This document shows positions 1-11,600 of a DNA stretch of 64,000 nt, piece after piece. Position numbers and translations under genes: made by a program. Positions within the stretch are counted from its first letter, which is position 1. The number at the start of each line of letters is the position of its first letter. The stretch lies in NCBI GenBank assembly GCA_916048095.2, contig OU696595.1, forward strand, positions 2,110,795 to 2,174,794. The letters run 5' to 3'. The stretch comes from Sacculina carcini (lineage: Eukaryota > Arthropoda > Thecostraca > Sacculinidae). The notes below the pieces were generated by a model, which saw only the letters and a list, made by a program, of their open reading frames with translations, was not told the origin of the DNA and ran no database searches.

Positions 1-2650
1 GACGACGGAGAGACCATGTTCCGTCTCACTCGCTACCTGTCCTGTGTTGTTAACTCGGGAGACGTGAGTGTCAGTGTGGGCCGGTCACTCTTCTACACTC
101 TCAGCTCGTCTAGTGTGACAACATCTGGCAACTCTACCACGACTAATACTGCTGCTGCCGGTTGCCAGGCAGACGACCAGGTCATCTTGGCTTTTTCACA
201 TGTATTTATATATCCAATCATGTCTATTTCCTCATAAAATATATTATACTCAAAATCTATGTAGTCCACAATATATGTTCATGTTGTAATGTATGTGTAT
301 TATATTTGTTTCATCGTTTATTGGTGATTTTATTCGTAAAACATGTGGATAAGTTAGTAAATATGTGTAGCTTATAAATACGTCTGTGTAAAATACATAT
401 TTTTATCTATTTTTATTTATATACCCATAGCTGTTGAAGATAAACTATTTGTGTATGTCTGTGTGCGTGTGTGTGTTTATACAGTGTTTGTCAGTGGAGG
501 TATATCAGTTGTTATACGATGCATACTCCAAGTATGGAGATTTATCACTGGCCGATATAGACCGTCTCAGACTTAAACATCGACTCAAGGTGCCATCATT
601 ATTACGTCTCGTTCAATTCACCGATTTTTGTGTATATATATGCAAGTTTATGGTCTCCTTCTATAAGTGAAATTTTCGTTGTGCTTCTACTATTGCACTT
701 TCTTATGAGTTTGTTTAGTTCAGTTTTGAGAGAAGGAGTTGGATTTCTCGCGATTTTCCTGAATTTGCTGTTATCATTTAGTATTTGGCGCAGCTTGTTG
801 TGATATTGCTCGCTTCCTAAAATGACATATGATGAAGATTTATCGGCTTTCCTAATTACAATGCTTGAATCATCTCTCAACTCCTTTGCTGCTTGTTGTA
901 AATTCGCAGTGAAGATTGATGTTCTGGCGTGACCTCTTCGGATTTGGGCCTCGCTTATAATCTCAGGGGTATATATATATATATATCGCTTATAATCTCA
1001 GGGGTATCTCAATAATGTATATATATGTATATACACTCAAACAGTCAGTATACAGTTAAACACCGACATATGAGGCATCGATGAAGCGAGATGAACAGTT
1101 GGTTCGATAAGGTCTTGGACCCCACATTTTTTAGGTTTCTATTTTCTAGTTTTATATTTATATGTGTATGTATGTTCGTGTGTGTCTGTATGTATGTTAT
1201 CAGGTGATTCAGAACATTGAAGACAACACAATGAACAGTATTATTCGCTCGTGTAATTTTGGCGACATTTTCACGCCCCAAGAACTCAAGGTGCCTCAAA
1301 ATTGAATGCCGCCAAATTAGTTATCAATTTTACGATCTGTTAACGTATGTAGGGTACATTTAACTAAAATAAAGCTATATTTCACAACTAAATGCAACAT
1401 GGAAGACGAAAATTTAAAATGGTAAGATTTGGGAAGTAAATATTTTTGCTTAAACATATTTTTGCTTAAACATATTTTTTCTCAAACATATTTTTGTTTA
1501 AACATATTTTTGCTTAAACATAGTTTGCTTTAAAATATTTTTGTTATACATATTTTTGCTTAAACATATTCTTGTTTAAACATATTTTGCTTAACATATT
1601 CATTGTTTACGTTTTTGTGTTTTCAGGAGTTGTTTGTTTACGTCAAAGAGGAGTGTTTGACTCTGCAATCTTACGGATTATCAGAGCTGCCAGGCGGGCA
1701 TGTTGGCAGCGCTCAGAGTTACCAGCTGTACAAGGTCTGTATGATTTGATGATTTTTAACATGTGGTGGGATAAAATTGGGCGATTTTTAACGTTGGATG
1801 ACTCATTCGTAATTTGGTGATTTCTGACTTTTCTTGTTTGAAATTTAGTGATTTTTATCATCTGTTCTGAGAAATTGGGTGGTTTTTGACCTTTGGTCGT
1901 ATTCTTGATTTTTTTATTTCCAAGATTTTGAGTGAGTTTTGGTTTGTTTTGGTTTGTTGTTTTTTGTAGTGATTTTTCATTATGAATTTGGTAAGAATTT
2001 ATAGCTTATCTTTTTTCATTTTTAAAATTGCTCCTTAAAACTGGCTTTATTTTATAATTGTGCCGTTTATTAAAATTAATATATCTCAATTTGCATGTCG
2101 CCTGGTTTTTGCCTGCTTGTCTGAGCCAACGAACTTGAGATCGTCCGGAAAAAAACAGGGTTTGAGGGAAATTCCAAATTTCAGTACAATATCCGTTATG
2201 AAGTGTTCTATTCCAGTTCTACAATAAAACATTCGCAAGGTCGTAATGTAAATAATAAAAATGTGATGCTAGACTTCTACAATAATACATGTGCATATAT
2301 GTGTATGTGTAGGTGGATTTTTCCTTGTTCAATGTGATTTTCTCTCACTTCTCTTGCTGGGCTAGCGGAGCCATGGCCGAAGATATCTGCTCACGAATTT
2401 TCAAGGTCTCATCGACACATTGACACACCCACACACTCACACCGACACACACACACACACATACACACACATACACACTGACACACACATCCACACGCAC
2501 ACACGCACACACACACTGACACCGACACACACACACACACACACACACTGTTACAAAAGGAAAACTCGGTTTGAACACGCCTACAGTCATACTTATACAG
2601 AAAGGTGTCAGTGTGTGTGTGTGTGTCAGTGGGTGTGTATGTGTGTGTCA

Positions 2651-2726
<76 letters not shown>

Positions 2727-2738
2727 ATGTGTGTGTCA

Positions 2739-2798
<60 letters not shown>

Positions 2799-5700
2799 CT
2801 CAATAGGCCTCCAAAAAGTTCGGTGAATTTTCTCAGAAAGGCATAAAAAGGACTTTACGAACAAATATTTACTGGCTTTCGAAATAATTCCCCTTCGATA
2901 ATAATTATGTGCATCGAAATTATGGCGAATAATAATTCCCCTTCGATACAACGCTGACACCGTTCAAAAAGCTTATGGAAACTTCCAGAAAAAAGCCTCC
3001 GCCGGATTCGTTTGCAGAGTATTCGTCACACTCTCCTGAATGTCATCGAATTCCTCAAAGCGAGTGCCCTTCTAAGCAATTTTTAAGCGAGGAAACAGAA
3101 ACAGGTCCGCTGGGGTCAGATCTGGTTAGTACGGTGGATGGTCGATCACAGTAACACTGCGTTGAGCCAAGAATTGGCGCACACCAATTGAAGCGTGAGC
3201 CGGTGCGTTGTCGTGCAGCAACACCCACGATCCAGTCCTGTACAGCTCTGGCCGAACGCGGCGGATGAGCTGCAGCAAGCGCTTCAAAACTTGCTCGTAG
3301 AAAGCGGCGTTCACGGTCTGGCCCGAAGGAACAAACTCCTTGTGAATAACCCCGTGGCTGTCGAAAAAGGCGATCAACATCCTCTTCACCTTGGATTTTT
3401 GAAGCCGACTCTTTGATGGTCGTGGAGAAGACGGAGAACACCAGGCCATCGATTGCCGCTTGGTCTCTGGGTCGTACTGGTAGCACCAGGTTTCATCCCC
3501 CGTGACAATGGTTGTAAAAAAGAGCGGTTCCCGCGACACAAGCTGATGAAATCGTTGGCGCATTCCATTTGTTTCTCCTTTTGTTCTGCTGTCAGTGTGT
3601 GCGGTACGAAACGTGAGCAGATCTTCCGCTTTCCAAGATCTTCACGAACGATGGTGCGCACGGTCTCTTTGCTTCTTGACATTTATTTGCACACACGTGC
3701 ACCTAACTTCATTTTTCTCTGAGATATAGGACTATTCACCGAACTTTTTGGACACACCTTGTATATATGCATATGTATATGTCTGTATATGTTTCAGCAT
3801 GTATGTATGTGTGCATGTGTGTGTGTGTGTGTGTGCATGTTGATGTCAGTTGATGGATAGTGACGATGACGGATTGTTGGACCTGCGAGATTTGACTGTG
3901 TCGCTGGCTCTGTTGTGTCGCTGTAATCTGGCAACTCGACTGCGACTTTTCTACTGTCTGCATCTGGCAACTCTACTGCCCGACCATCAACTGGCAACCC
4001 GGCATGATGTTGAACACAATAATACCCACCACCGCCAGCGTCACCATGAGAACAACTCAAAATTGCCTCAATCTTCAGGTTTCTTTCACACCAATTCAGT
4101 TTTTCTGAAATAAATGTAAACTAAAATAACTAATAAAATATCTAATAATCTGAAATAAACTCCGGTTTATTCAGCTTTGACAATGATGAATTTAAACGTT
4201 TTGTGCTGTTGGTTTTAAAAATTTCAGTTCAGGTTTTGAGTTCACATTTTATTGTTATTATTATTATTTAAATATAGTTATATACACTTACACACACACA
4301 CTCTCTCATAGTACACATATGCTTATTTATCGCACTGTGTGTGTGTGTGTGTGTTAGAAATATTCGCCGAGCCCGAGGTAGCCAGCGATGCGAGTGTTTA
4401 TTTTGAACAACAACAGCCTCATCATTGCTGTCATGACAGTAGCAGTGACATTAACAATAGTAGTAGGTGTCGGTACTGTACAAGTGGCGCCCCCTGGTGT
4501 TCACGCCGGCAAACTCTGAGTTTGTGGCAGATGAGGCAGTTGGTGTGGTCGCAACTACACACTGCTAACTCAACTGCTAACTCGCCGCCCCCACCAACGT
4601 CCTCCACAACAACCACAACTCGAACATCACTGGGTCAGATCCATTCACCCACGTTACCCACGCCATCGCATACATTTTGCCCATGTTTACACACATCTCA
4701 TACATTTTTCCCATATTTGCCCACCCCATCTTATACATTTAACCCATATTTACACACATCCCATACATTTTACCCATGTTTACCCAAGTTGTTTGTTTAC
4801 CCATGTTCACCCACTTTATTTCAAACATTTACCTTTATTATCCACATTTTTCAAACACTTCCCATGTTCACCCAGGTTATATCAGACATTTACCTATGTG
4901 TAACCACACTATTTCAAACATTTACCCATGTTTTCCCACTTTATTTCATACATTTTACCCATGTTTATCCACTATATTTCATACATTTCACCCATGGTTA
5001 CCCACTTTATTTCATACATTTTAGCCATGTTTACCCACTTTATTTCATACGGTAATTTTTGTGTATTTAATTTTTCTAATGGTGTTTTTGCTACTTAAAT
5101 TTCCCTCTTGTTTTATTGTTGAGTAAAATTATCTAAATGATTTTTATCTTCACAAATTCGGTTTCATTTCGGCATTAGTCGCAGATATTTTGGTGAATTA
5201 AATAGAAAAAGTATATAACTCAATACAGATATGGTAAATTTTAACGAAATTTCATAATATATTCCCCTGAAATTATTAAATACACCTAATCAAGAGTAAT
5301 TTTACTTGATAAAATTATCTGAATTAGTGTATTTATTATTCTGATAAAGACGTTGATAGTTTTCAAGCTTGCATTTTCGCCGACAGATTGGGGGTCTGTC
5401 GCTGACTCCCCCGACCCCTCCCCCCGGCTGCGTCTTCCCCCACTCAGTCAGCGTCGGTTTATCTACATGTGGCGTACGCTGTACGACTTTTTCAACGGCA
5501 ACATGGTGAATAATACTAGCACAACGACAGCAGCCGACAGGGAAGTTGCCTGCACCGATGGCGGATATGTTTTTGACGTCGAGGTTTTTCATTCCATCGC
5601 ACGAGTTGGTGGGTGTTTCTAGGTGTTTTCTGCTATGTTTATCTAACTCTGTCCGTGTTTGTGTGTGTTTATTAACTTCACAGATTTTTATTTTGACAAT

Positions 5701-6626
5701 ATCATATTCTTAATATCTATATTGAAAAATATTCTTATTTCAGGCAGTTATTTTCCTATAAACATTTGATGTGTTTTTCACTCTAATATTCTTCATTTTT
5801 TTTTCTGTGTATATCATATTCTATTATATTTATGATTTTTTCTTTTCTTTTTACTGCTAAATTTGTCTATTCTAAATTCATGTGATTTTCATTTGGGGAA
5901 CATTTTGCGTTCAAATTTTCTAATCTAATTGGGATATCATTTTCTAAGACTTCTTATATGCTTATTTCTATTTAAAATGGAAAATACGCAGCTAGCATTT
6001 ATTAATTGGTTATTTTTATTTCTTGGCTGAGCAGAAATTTGCTAATTCAATGTGTTTTTTAAATTATGCGCGTTTTTTATTTTAATTTATACCGGATTTT
6101 ATCATACAGTATCATACAGTTGTGTGTCTTTTTCAAAGGCACGCTGCTTTTACAAATTGGCGATGTTGCCAAAAAATTTCGCCAAAATAATGAGCAACAA
6201 AATGACGACGCTTCCAGTAACGCCCTCTCTCGGCAAACACCGAAAACACAAACAACAGACACGACACGTTCAGTCGACAGACACGACACGTTCACAGACA
6301 TCAGACAAGTTCAGTCGGCTCCACAAGATGTCGCTAGCAGCGGAGGAAATTTCAATTTCAACTTATTATCGGAGGCGCTTGATGAGTCGAGTCACGAGAC
6401 GGGAATTGAGCAAGATGGCGGCGCTGATAAACAGTTATGGCGGCGGCCATCTTGTAGTGATGTGTACGATTGCCAGTGGCAAATAACATTCGAGCAATTC
6501 TGGGCCAGCGTGCAAACTGAGAGTCCTCTGGTGGCGTTTTTTGAAACTAAACCGTCAGTGGCGGCGGTTGTGGCGCGATTGCGGCGAGTTCGTCGCCATC
6601 TGACCTCGTCAGAGTTGCCAGTTTGA
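1..6626 (+). CDS. TBC1D9-like: TBC1D9/TBC1D8B-like Rab GTPase-activating protein, C-terminal part (5' end outside window)
   Basis: TBC1D9-family proteins have GRAM domains, a RabGAP TBC domain and an EF-hand, and switch off Rab GTPases on membranes. Only the part after the TBC domain is here. Exons by splice sites: 1-180 (alternative donor after 63), 485-589, 1204-1290, 1627-1734, 2313-2405, 3850-4078, 4358-4633, 5387-5608, 6139-6626. Phases close and give 595 residues with stop TGA at 6624. Family landmarks in order: DDGETM near the left edge; VIQNIEDNT (exon 3); an EF-hand loop [12 protein letters not shown] in exon 6 with D at 1, 3, 5, 9, 12 and G at 6; [13 protein letters not shown] at the start of exon 9; [18 protein letters not shown] near the C-terminus. 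The end of exon 1 is uncertain; 180 gives a linker closer to family length. The TBC catalytic residues are left of the window. Intron 5 carries a mariner copy and intron 2 a Penelope fragment. Confidence 0.87.
602..965 (-). mobile_element. Penelope-like element fragment (N-terminal region of the RT ORF)
   Basis: The reverse strand translates without a stop into a Penelope-like N-terminal segment. It contains [15 protein letters not shown], then a tyrosine and '[12 protein letters not shown]', ending in [12 protein letters not shown]. Penelope-like proteins have a reverse transcriptase preceded by this conserved region. The fragment starts about 12 bases downstream of the donor of TBC1D9-like exon 2 and fills most of that 614-base intron. 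No RT core or GIY-YIG motif is present. A 21-base block (CGCTTATAATCTCAGGGGTA and following base) is repeated at about 951 and 986 around a short TA run. Confidence 0.72.
1440..1612. repeat. A/T-rich tandem repeat, about 17-bp unit, in intron 3
   Basis: Roughly nine degenerate copies of a unit resembling TTTTTGCTTAAACATAT lie in tandem just upstream of the acceptor of TBC1D9-like exon 4. They supply the T-rich stretch ahead of the AG at 1626. Confidence 0.75.
2420..2548. repeat. CA microsatellite with ACTGACAC interruptions, directly after the exon 5 donor
   Basis: A CA-rich run starts 14 bases after the GT donor at 2406 of TBC1D9-like intron 5. The acceptor end of the same intron has a GT-rich run (about 3786-3842), so the two ends of the pre-mRNA are complementary. 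Confidence 0.9.
2652..2791. repeat. TA microsatellite, two blocks
   Basis: About 35 and 25 TA units are separated by a short GTGTATGTGTGTGTCAG block, inside TBC1D9-like intron 5 next to the mariner left end. Confidence 0.95.
2806..3761 (-). mobile_element. mariner (Tc1/mariner) element, internally deleted and decayed
   Basis: Terminal inverted repeats share TCCAAAAAGTTCGGTGAAT at both ends (about 2811 and the complement near 3735-3753), with TA dinucleotides outside both ends. The reverse-strand transposase is recognisable by [14 protein letters not shown] (first catalytic D) and HDNAPAHA (second catalytic D). The region of the third D (PDLTPADL) lies after an in-frame TAA. Frames change near 3560, another stop follows, and the N-terminal DNA-binding region is absent because only about 80 bases separate the first coding part from the right TIR. 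It is a dead copy in intron 5 of the TBC1D9-like gene. Confidence 0.88.
4660..5050. repeat. Minisatellite in TBC1D9-like intron 7
   Basis: Degenerate tandem copies of a unit of about 22-33 bp like TTTACCCACTTTATTTCATA, becoming more regular toward the 3' side. It lies between the exon 7 donor (4634) and the exon 8 acceptor (5386). It creates a spurious open frame but has no family match. Confidence 0.8.
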
Positions 6627-8224
6627 CTGGCAGATATTGTGAAAAAATTAGCGATTTTCGACCATATCACATATATTGTGCGTTGTGATTTGCGAATTTC
6701 ATGCGAGTGTTTTTGTTGCGAGAAAATGTGTAATATTTGCACGATGATAAATTTATCAGTCAATTGTGTTCCGTAATCTTATTTTTATATCATATGTATT
6801 TGCCAATTGGAAAAGTTACTTACAAACAAACGGACAGAGGTGGTTTTATGGTCATATATACCCTTATGTTATGCGTATTCGCCATGCATACGCTCATATT
6901 TGCGTGTTTTTATGTGTATAGTTATCAGTATATGGGTATGTGTATATATTGGTCTTCTCGTGTTGCAATCACTGGCAGGCAGGCGATTATGGTAGTTTTC
7001 CCTCCTGTATAATTGCTTTCATCGCTGCTTATGTTGTTATTACGGGCAGAATTATTAGGAGGGGATTTATTCGCATTTGAGTGTAACTACTGCGTGTTTA
7101 CTGCTCACAATATGATAACTGTTTCATTAAAATTACAATGTTTTTTATTATCATGTTTTGTATAACTGATCAAAGTGACATTCCTGGAAATGTATATTCA
7201 AACTCACGAATGTTTTTCCCTAGAAAATGACACCAATAACGAAATAGACAACAATAAAGAGATACACTGACACGCACAATATCAATTGAACCCCACACCC
7301 AGTACAGTACAGTAGCGTGACATAAACCCACACGTTCAAGCGTATAGACCGGGTTTACGTACTAATCTGTGCAACGCAATTATGCACTGACATATTGCAA
7401 TCACAAATGCAATAAGGTGATAGGTGCAATTGGTACGATATCAACCACAAACACAATACCGATTCTAATAAAGATGTTTACATAACACATACTCACATTA
7501 AAAAGTCGAAATATCGCACTAACGCACACACTCGCCGTTCCACTGATATCGCATGCATTGAACTGGGTTACAAGTTAGACAAGTTGAAGTTCATACTAAC
7601 GCCATCTACCGTTGGAGTTTTCATTATTCGACAATAACAACATGTATGTTCGTGGGTGTTTATGTGTGTGTGTGTGTGTATTTTCTGTGGTAAAGTAAAT
7701 TGTGTTTAATTTTTTCTGCGTTTTTTCTGACGTAATGGCTCGCCATTTTTACAATCAATATTCATCAATATTGCTAGCTAGACATTACATTTTCGAAATT
7801 AATGTGATAAAATATCACAATTATCCATTAAATAAATGATAAATGTATGTTCTAGCAAGAGTTGTTTTGAGTTTGTTAGCAATAAAATATATCTGTTTTG
7901 TGACAAAAATTTCAGAATTGTATAAACTTTCATTAATTCATAGTTTTTATTGTACATTTTTGTCATTTGCCGTTGTCATTAATTCATATTCATATTTTTG
8001 TCATTAATTCATATTTTTAAGTTCATTGTAGCTAGCTCACGTGGTCACTAGGTCACATCTGTACAGTAAGGATACAAGTCCCAATTATGTCCCCATCCTT
8101 GTCCTGTTTGTTTTGATAAAAGTTTATAGATGGGACCTCAGAAAATATCAACTGAAATCACATGCATTTTATTTGCAGCTTCATCTTGCTGGTTTTATTG
8201 GATACAACTTCTCGCGTGTTATAT
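6627..8224. other. Intergenic and 3' UTR space between the convergent TBC1D9-like and Rab26-like genes
   Basis: A/T-rich sequence with no coding region I can support. AATAAA occurs at 7253-7258 on + as a possible TBC1D9-like poly(A) signal. Around 7930-8020 there are short direct repeats of GTCATTAATTCATATTTTT. The stretch left of 8412 is the probable 3' UTR of the Rab26-like gene on the opposite strand. Confidence 0.55.
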
Positions 8225-8230
8225 TTTATT
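8225..8230 (-). terminator. Possible poly(A) signal AATAAA of the Rab26-like gene
   Basis: TTTATT on + reads AATAAA on the reverse strand, about 180 bases after the Rab26-like stop codon at 8412-8414. Confidence 0.4.
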
Positions 8231-8411
8231 GCACAACTTCACACCACACGACAATGGATTATAGTGACACATTTGTCCATCAATGCTTTTATTATCAAAT
8301 TCTTCTAGTGAAATACGCAAATTCAAAATGGCACATTAATTTTGGCGTTTTGCAGAGAATTGGCGTTATTTTTCATGTGCCTTTTTTCTCGCAATTTTCT
8401 CGTGCACATTA

Positions 8412-8575
8412 TCACGAGGTACCGCACGAACAGGAAGACGGCGTTGTGCAGGTTTTTGACCTGCTTCTCACGTATTGTTGAACACTGAAGGCCGCTCCTC
8501 CCAGCTGCTCACCAATCCTGCTGTTCAGGCCATCTTCGGTGTGCGATTTGTATCTCATCTTCCTGCATACACACA

Positions 8576-8619
<44 letters not shown>

Positions 8620-11600
8620 AGTAAGATGTTTGGTTAAACGTACACCGATTCAATCAACTGTGAAAAACTGAGTATCTTATCACTTAATTTATAATTTCAT
8701 AGTTCAGTTTATAATTCCATTAATAATATAATTTATAATTTTGGGAACTGAAACAATAAAATGTGTGCGTGGTAACTCATAAATACGGTATTTACTCAAG
8801 TATTTTATATATCTACGTCTGGTCAATTTAAATGTTCATAGCAATTTATCTTGCGTTCGGGACAGGAAAAAAGACAAGCCTGGCAACCGCTGTGAATGCC
8901 AGGTCTACATTGCTGCCAGTCTTGGCGGAAGTCTCGAGGAACACTGCGCCGAACTCGGTTGCCAGTTTGTCTCCTTCACTCACTGAAACTTGTCTATCTT
9001 CAACCTTGTCACTTTTATTTCCTGTAACACCAACATTTTGGCTTTTATTTATTATATTTTGGGCTTTTATTGCATTGTCATCTAATTTGTGTTTTTCTAC
9101 GCTATAAAAACTTTACCACTTTGTCTTATTTTGTTTGTTACCAGTGGTTTCTGCGATAACTTTTTTCAACTTGCGATAACGATAAAACAATAACTTTTTT
9201 CCCAACCTGCGATGAACGATAAACGATAAAATATGTCAAACACCAACCTGCGATAAGCGATAAAAAGATAACGATAAAAAATGTTACCTTGCGATAACAA
9301 AAGCGATATATGATAATTACCTTTATTTAGTTGACATATTTTAAAAAAATGGCATACAAACTATTTGTCCACAGTGAGAATTAATTAAACTAGAGAAAAA
9401 CTGCCACTGGAACCAGTATATGGCCTACTAGTTCTATTCCACATTAGATTCTCTGACTCAGACTCTCCCTCCTCAAGACAGCATCCAGGAGCTGCATGTT
9501 TCCCTTGGGCCTGAGGACGTCATCAGCAGTGCTGAACATGCGCTCCACGGCAGCAGAGCTGGACAAGGCCGTCTTGTACTTGATGAACAGCGAGATCACT
9601 TCTCCCTGTACATGATGGGGAATTGCCCAGGCTTCACCTCTGCCACCTTGCTCCTGCCCCAGGTGTCCACCTCCTTCTTGATAAGCTCCTCAATGTTGGA
9701 CCCATCCTCCTCCATGACAGTGTGGCTCTCCAGGAGGGCAAATGGGTCGTCGCCGGCTTCTTTAGGGTTTTCTGTCACCATGTCCTGGTTCTGGCTGGAG
9801 GGGAGAGGGTCAGGTGACATTGGCGGATCCAGAGGGGGGCTCAGAAAACTGAAGCCCCCCAAAACTGTTTCTATGAACCCCTCATAACCAATATGTTCAC
9901 TAAAAGAGGTCAAGAGAAATATGTTTCAGTAGAATTATTTAATATAAACATTGTCACAAAGACGTTGCATAATGATGCATGTACACGACTGATCGCCCCC
10001 AAAAATGATTTCAGCTCCTCCCAAAATTGCACCCTTGATACGCCACTGTTAGGTGTGGATTTGATGAAGGTGACGATCTCCCTGATGAACCACTCCTTGA
10101 TGTCTTCTTCAAGTACAGGACCACATGTTTCAACATGATGGGACTATAGTTGGGGTGGGTTAAGGCGCATGGGATAAAGTAGCACACATCCTCCTGACTC
10201 GAGAACTCTAGCGAGACTGGCGCACTGCAGCTGTGAATAATAATGTGATTGGCCAGCTACACACACACTTGGCAGCTCTCATATGAGGTTTTTCAGGATT
10301 CACTTGCAAGCCAGTGTTGATCCTTCTAGTCTCTATCCTATATATTCTCTCAGCTTGAACTGGTCTGGAAACGTCAGGCGGGCTGTTGTGACTATTACCG
10401 CCGTGCACATTTTTTCAATTTTACAAACGTCTTTTGAATTTATCGTGTATCGTTCCTCATTTTTGGGACTAGCGATAAGTGAATGAGCCATAATTTTAGA
10501 AAACTTTGCGATAAACGATAAAACATTTGATCCCATTTTATCTCATCTCATTATTATCGCACGCGGCAACCTCTGTCTGTTTCTGAAAAATCTTTGGCAA
10601 TTTTTTAGAGAGAAAAAATGAAGATGTATTTTTCAATTGCAAAAAATAATATCTAAACACATTGTGGTTTTTCATTAGACTTTTAGTGGCTGAATTTATA
10701 TTAATTTCTGCTCTACCTTCTTGGATTTACATAATATCTGTATAAAAGATGTAGTTTTAATTGGGTCTGTAATATGAGGTGAGACAGAGAGAGAGAGAGA
10801 GAGGAACAGAAAGATAAATACAGAGGTAGGGAGCAGTTATCACTTGCCTATCAACATCAGTATGCAGTCGGCATGGGAGAATTCCACCATTTGAGACAGC
10901 CAGTCTCTCGTGTTGTGAAAACTGGCCCTGCTAGTGATATCATATACCAACAACAACGCTGCAACATACACACACACATACACACGAATTGTCATGCGTA
11001 TATTTGTATAAATATCATATTATCAGATGGTTATTACCAAGTGATCATTACCATGAGTGTGACATTACCCGGCAATTAATACCATGTACAGTGGATTACC
11101 AGTTGGATATTACCATGAGTGTGACATTACCCGGCAATTAATACCATAAACAATGTATTACCAGTTGGATATTACCATGAGTGTGACATTACCAGGCAAT
11201 TATTACCATGTACAGCGGATTACCAGTGGTTGATTGTTGGCGAGACTGTGTGTGTTACCAGATGAGGTAATTACCATGCGCGTCACGGTAGTAGGCGTTG
11301 GTAATGGAGCGAAACCGCTCCTGTCCTGCAGTATCCCACACCTGCAATCTAACATCAACTCCGTCCATATGCACCGTCTTATTCTGCAATAACACACACA
11401 CACACATACATTCATATGTATATGCCGTAAAAATATCATCGAACGACACTAAGGAAGAAAGGTTTGAAAAATAGAATTACACGCCACTCAAATGTACGTT
11501 TTAATACGTTGTTTTATAAATGATTCAGTGATAGTTTAGACTATTTTACCAAACTGTGTCAGTATGTCAGTGTGTCAGTATGTCAGTATGACAGTGTGTC

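Noticed and set aside
2420..2846. Open frames rich in HTHT, VCVC or IYIY
   Set aside because: Products of CA/GT and TA microsatellites, here and at many other places in the window (for example 16136-17129, 28918-29147, 47331-47799).
4339..5055. 238-codon frame treated as one exon
   Set aside because: Only 4358-4633 fits splice phase and family order; the rest translates the intron 7 minisatellite.
8041..8481. 146-codon frame on + overlapping the last Rab26-like exon
   Set aside because: It runs antisense through the Rab26-like stop codon and 3' UTR and resembles no family.
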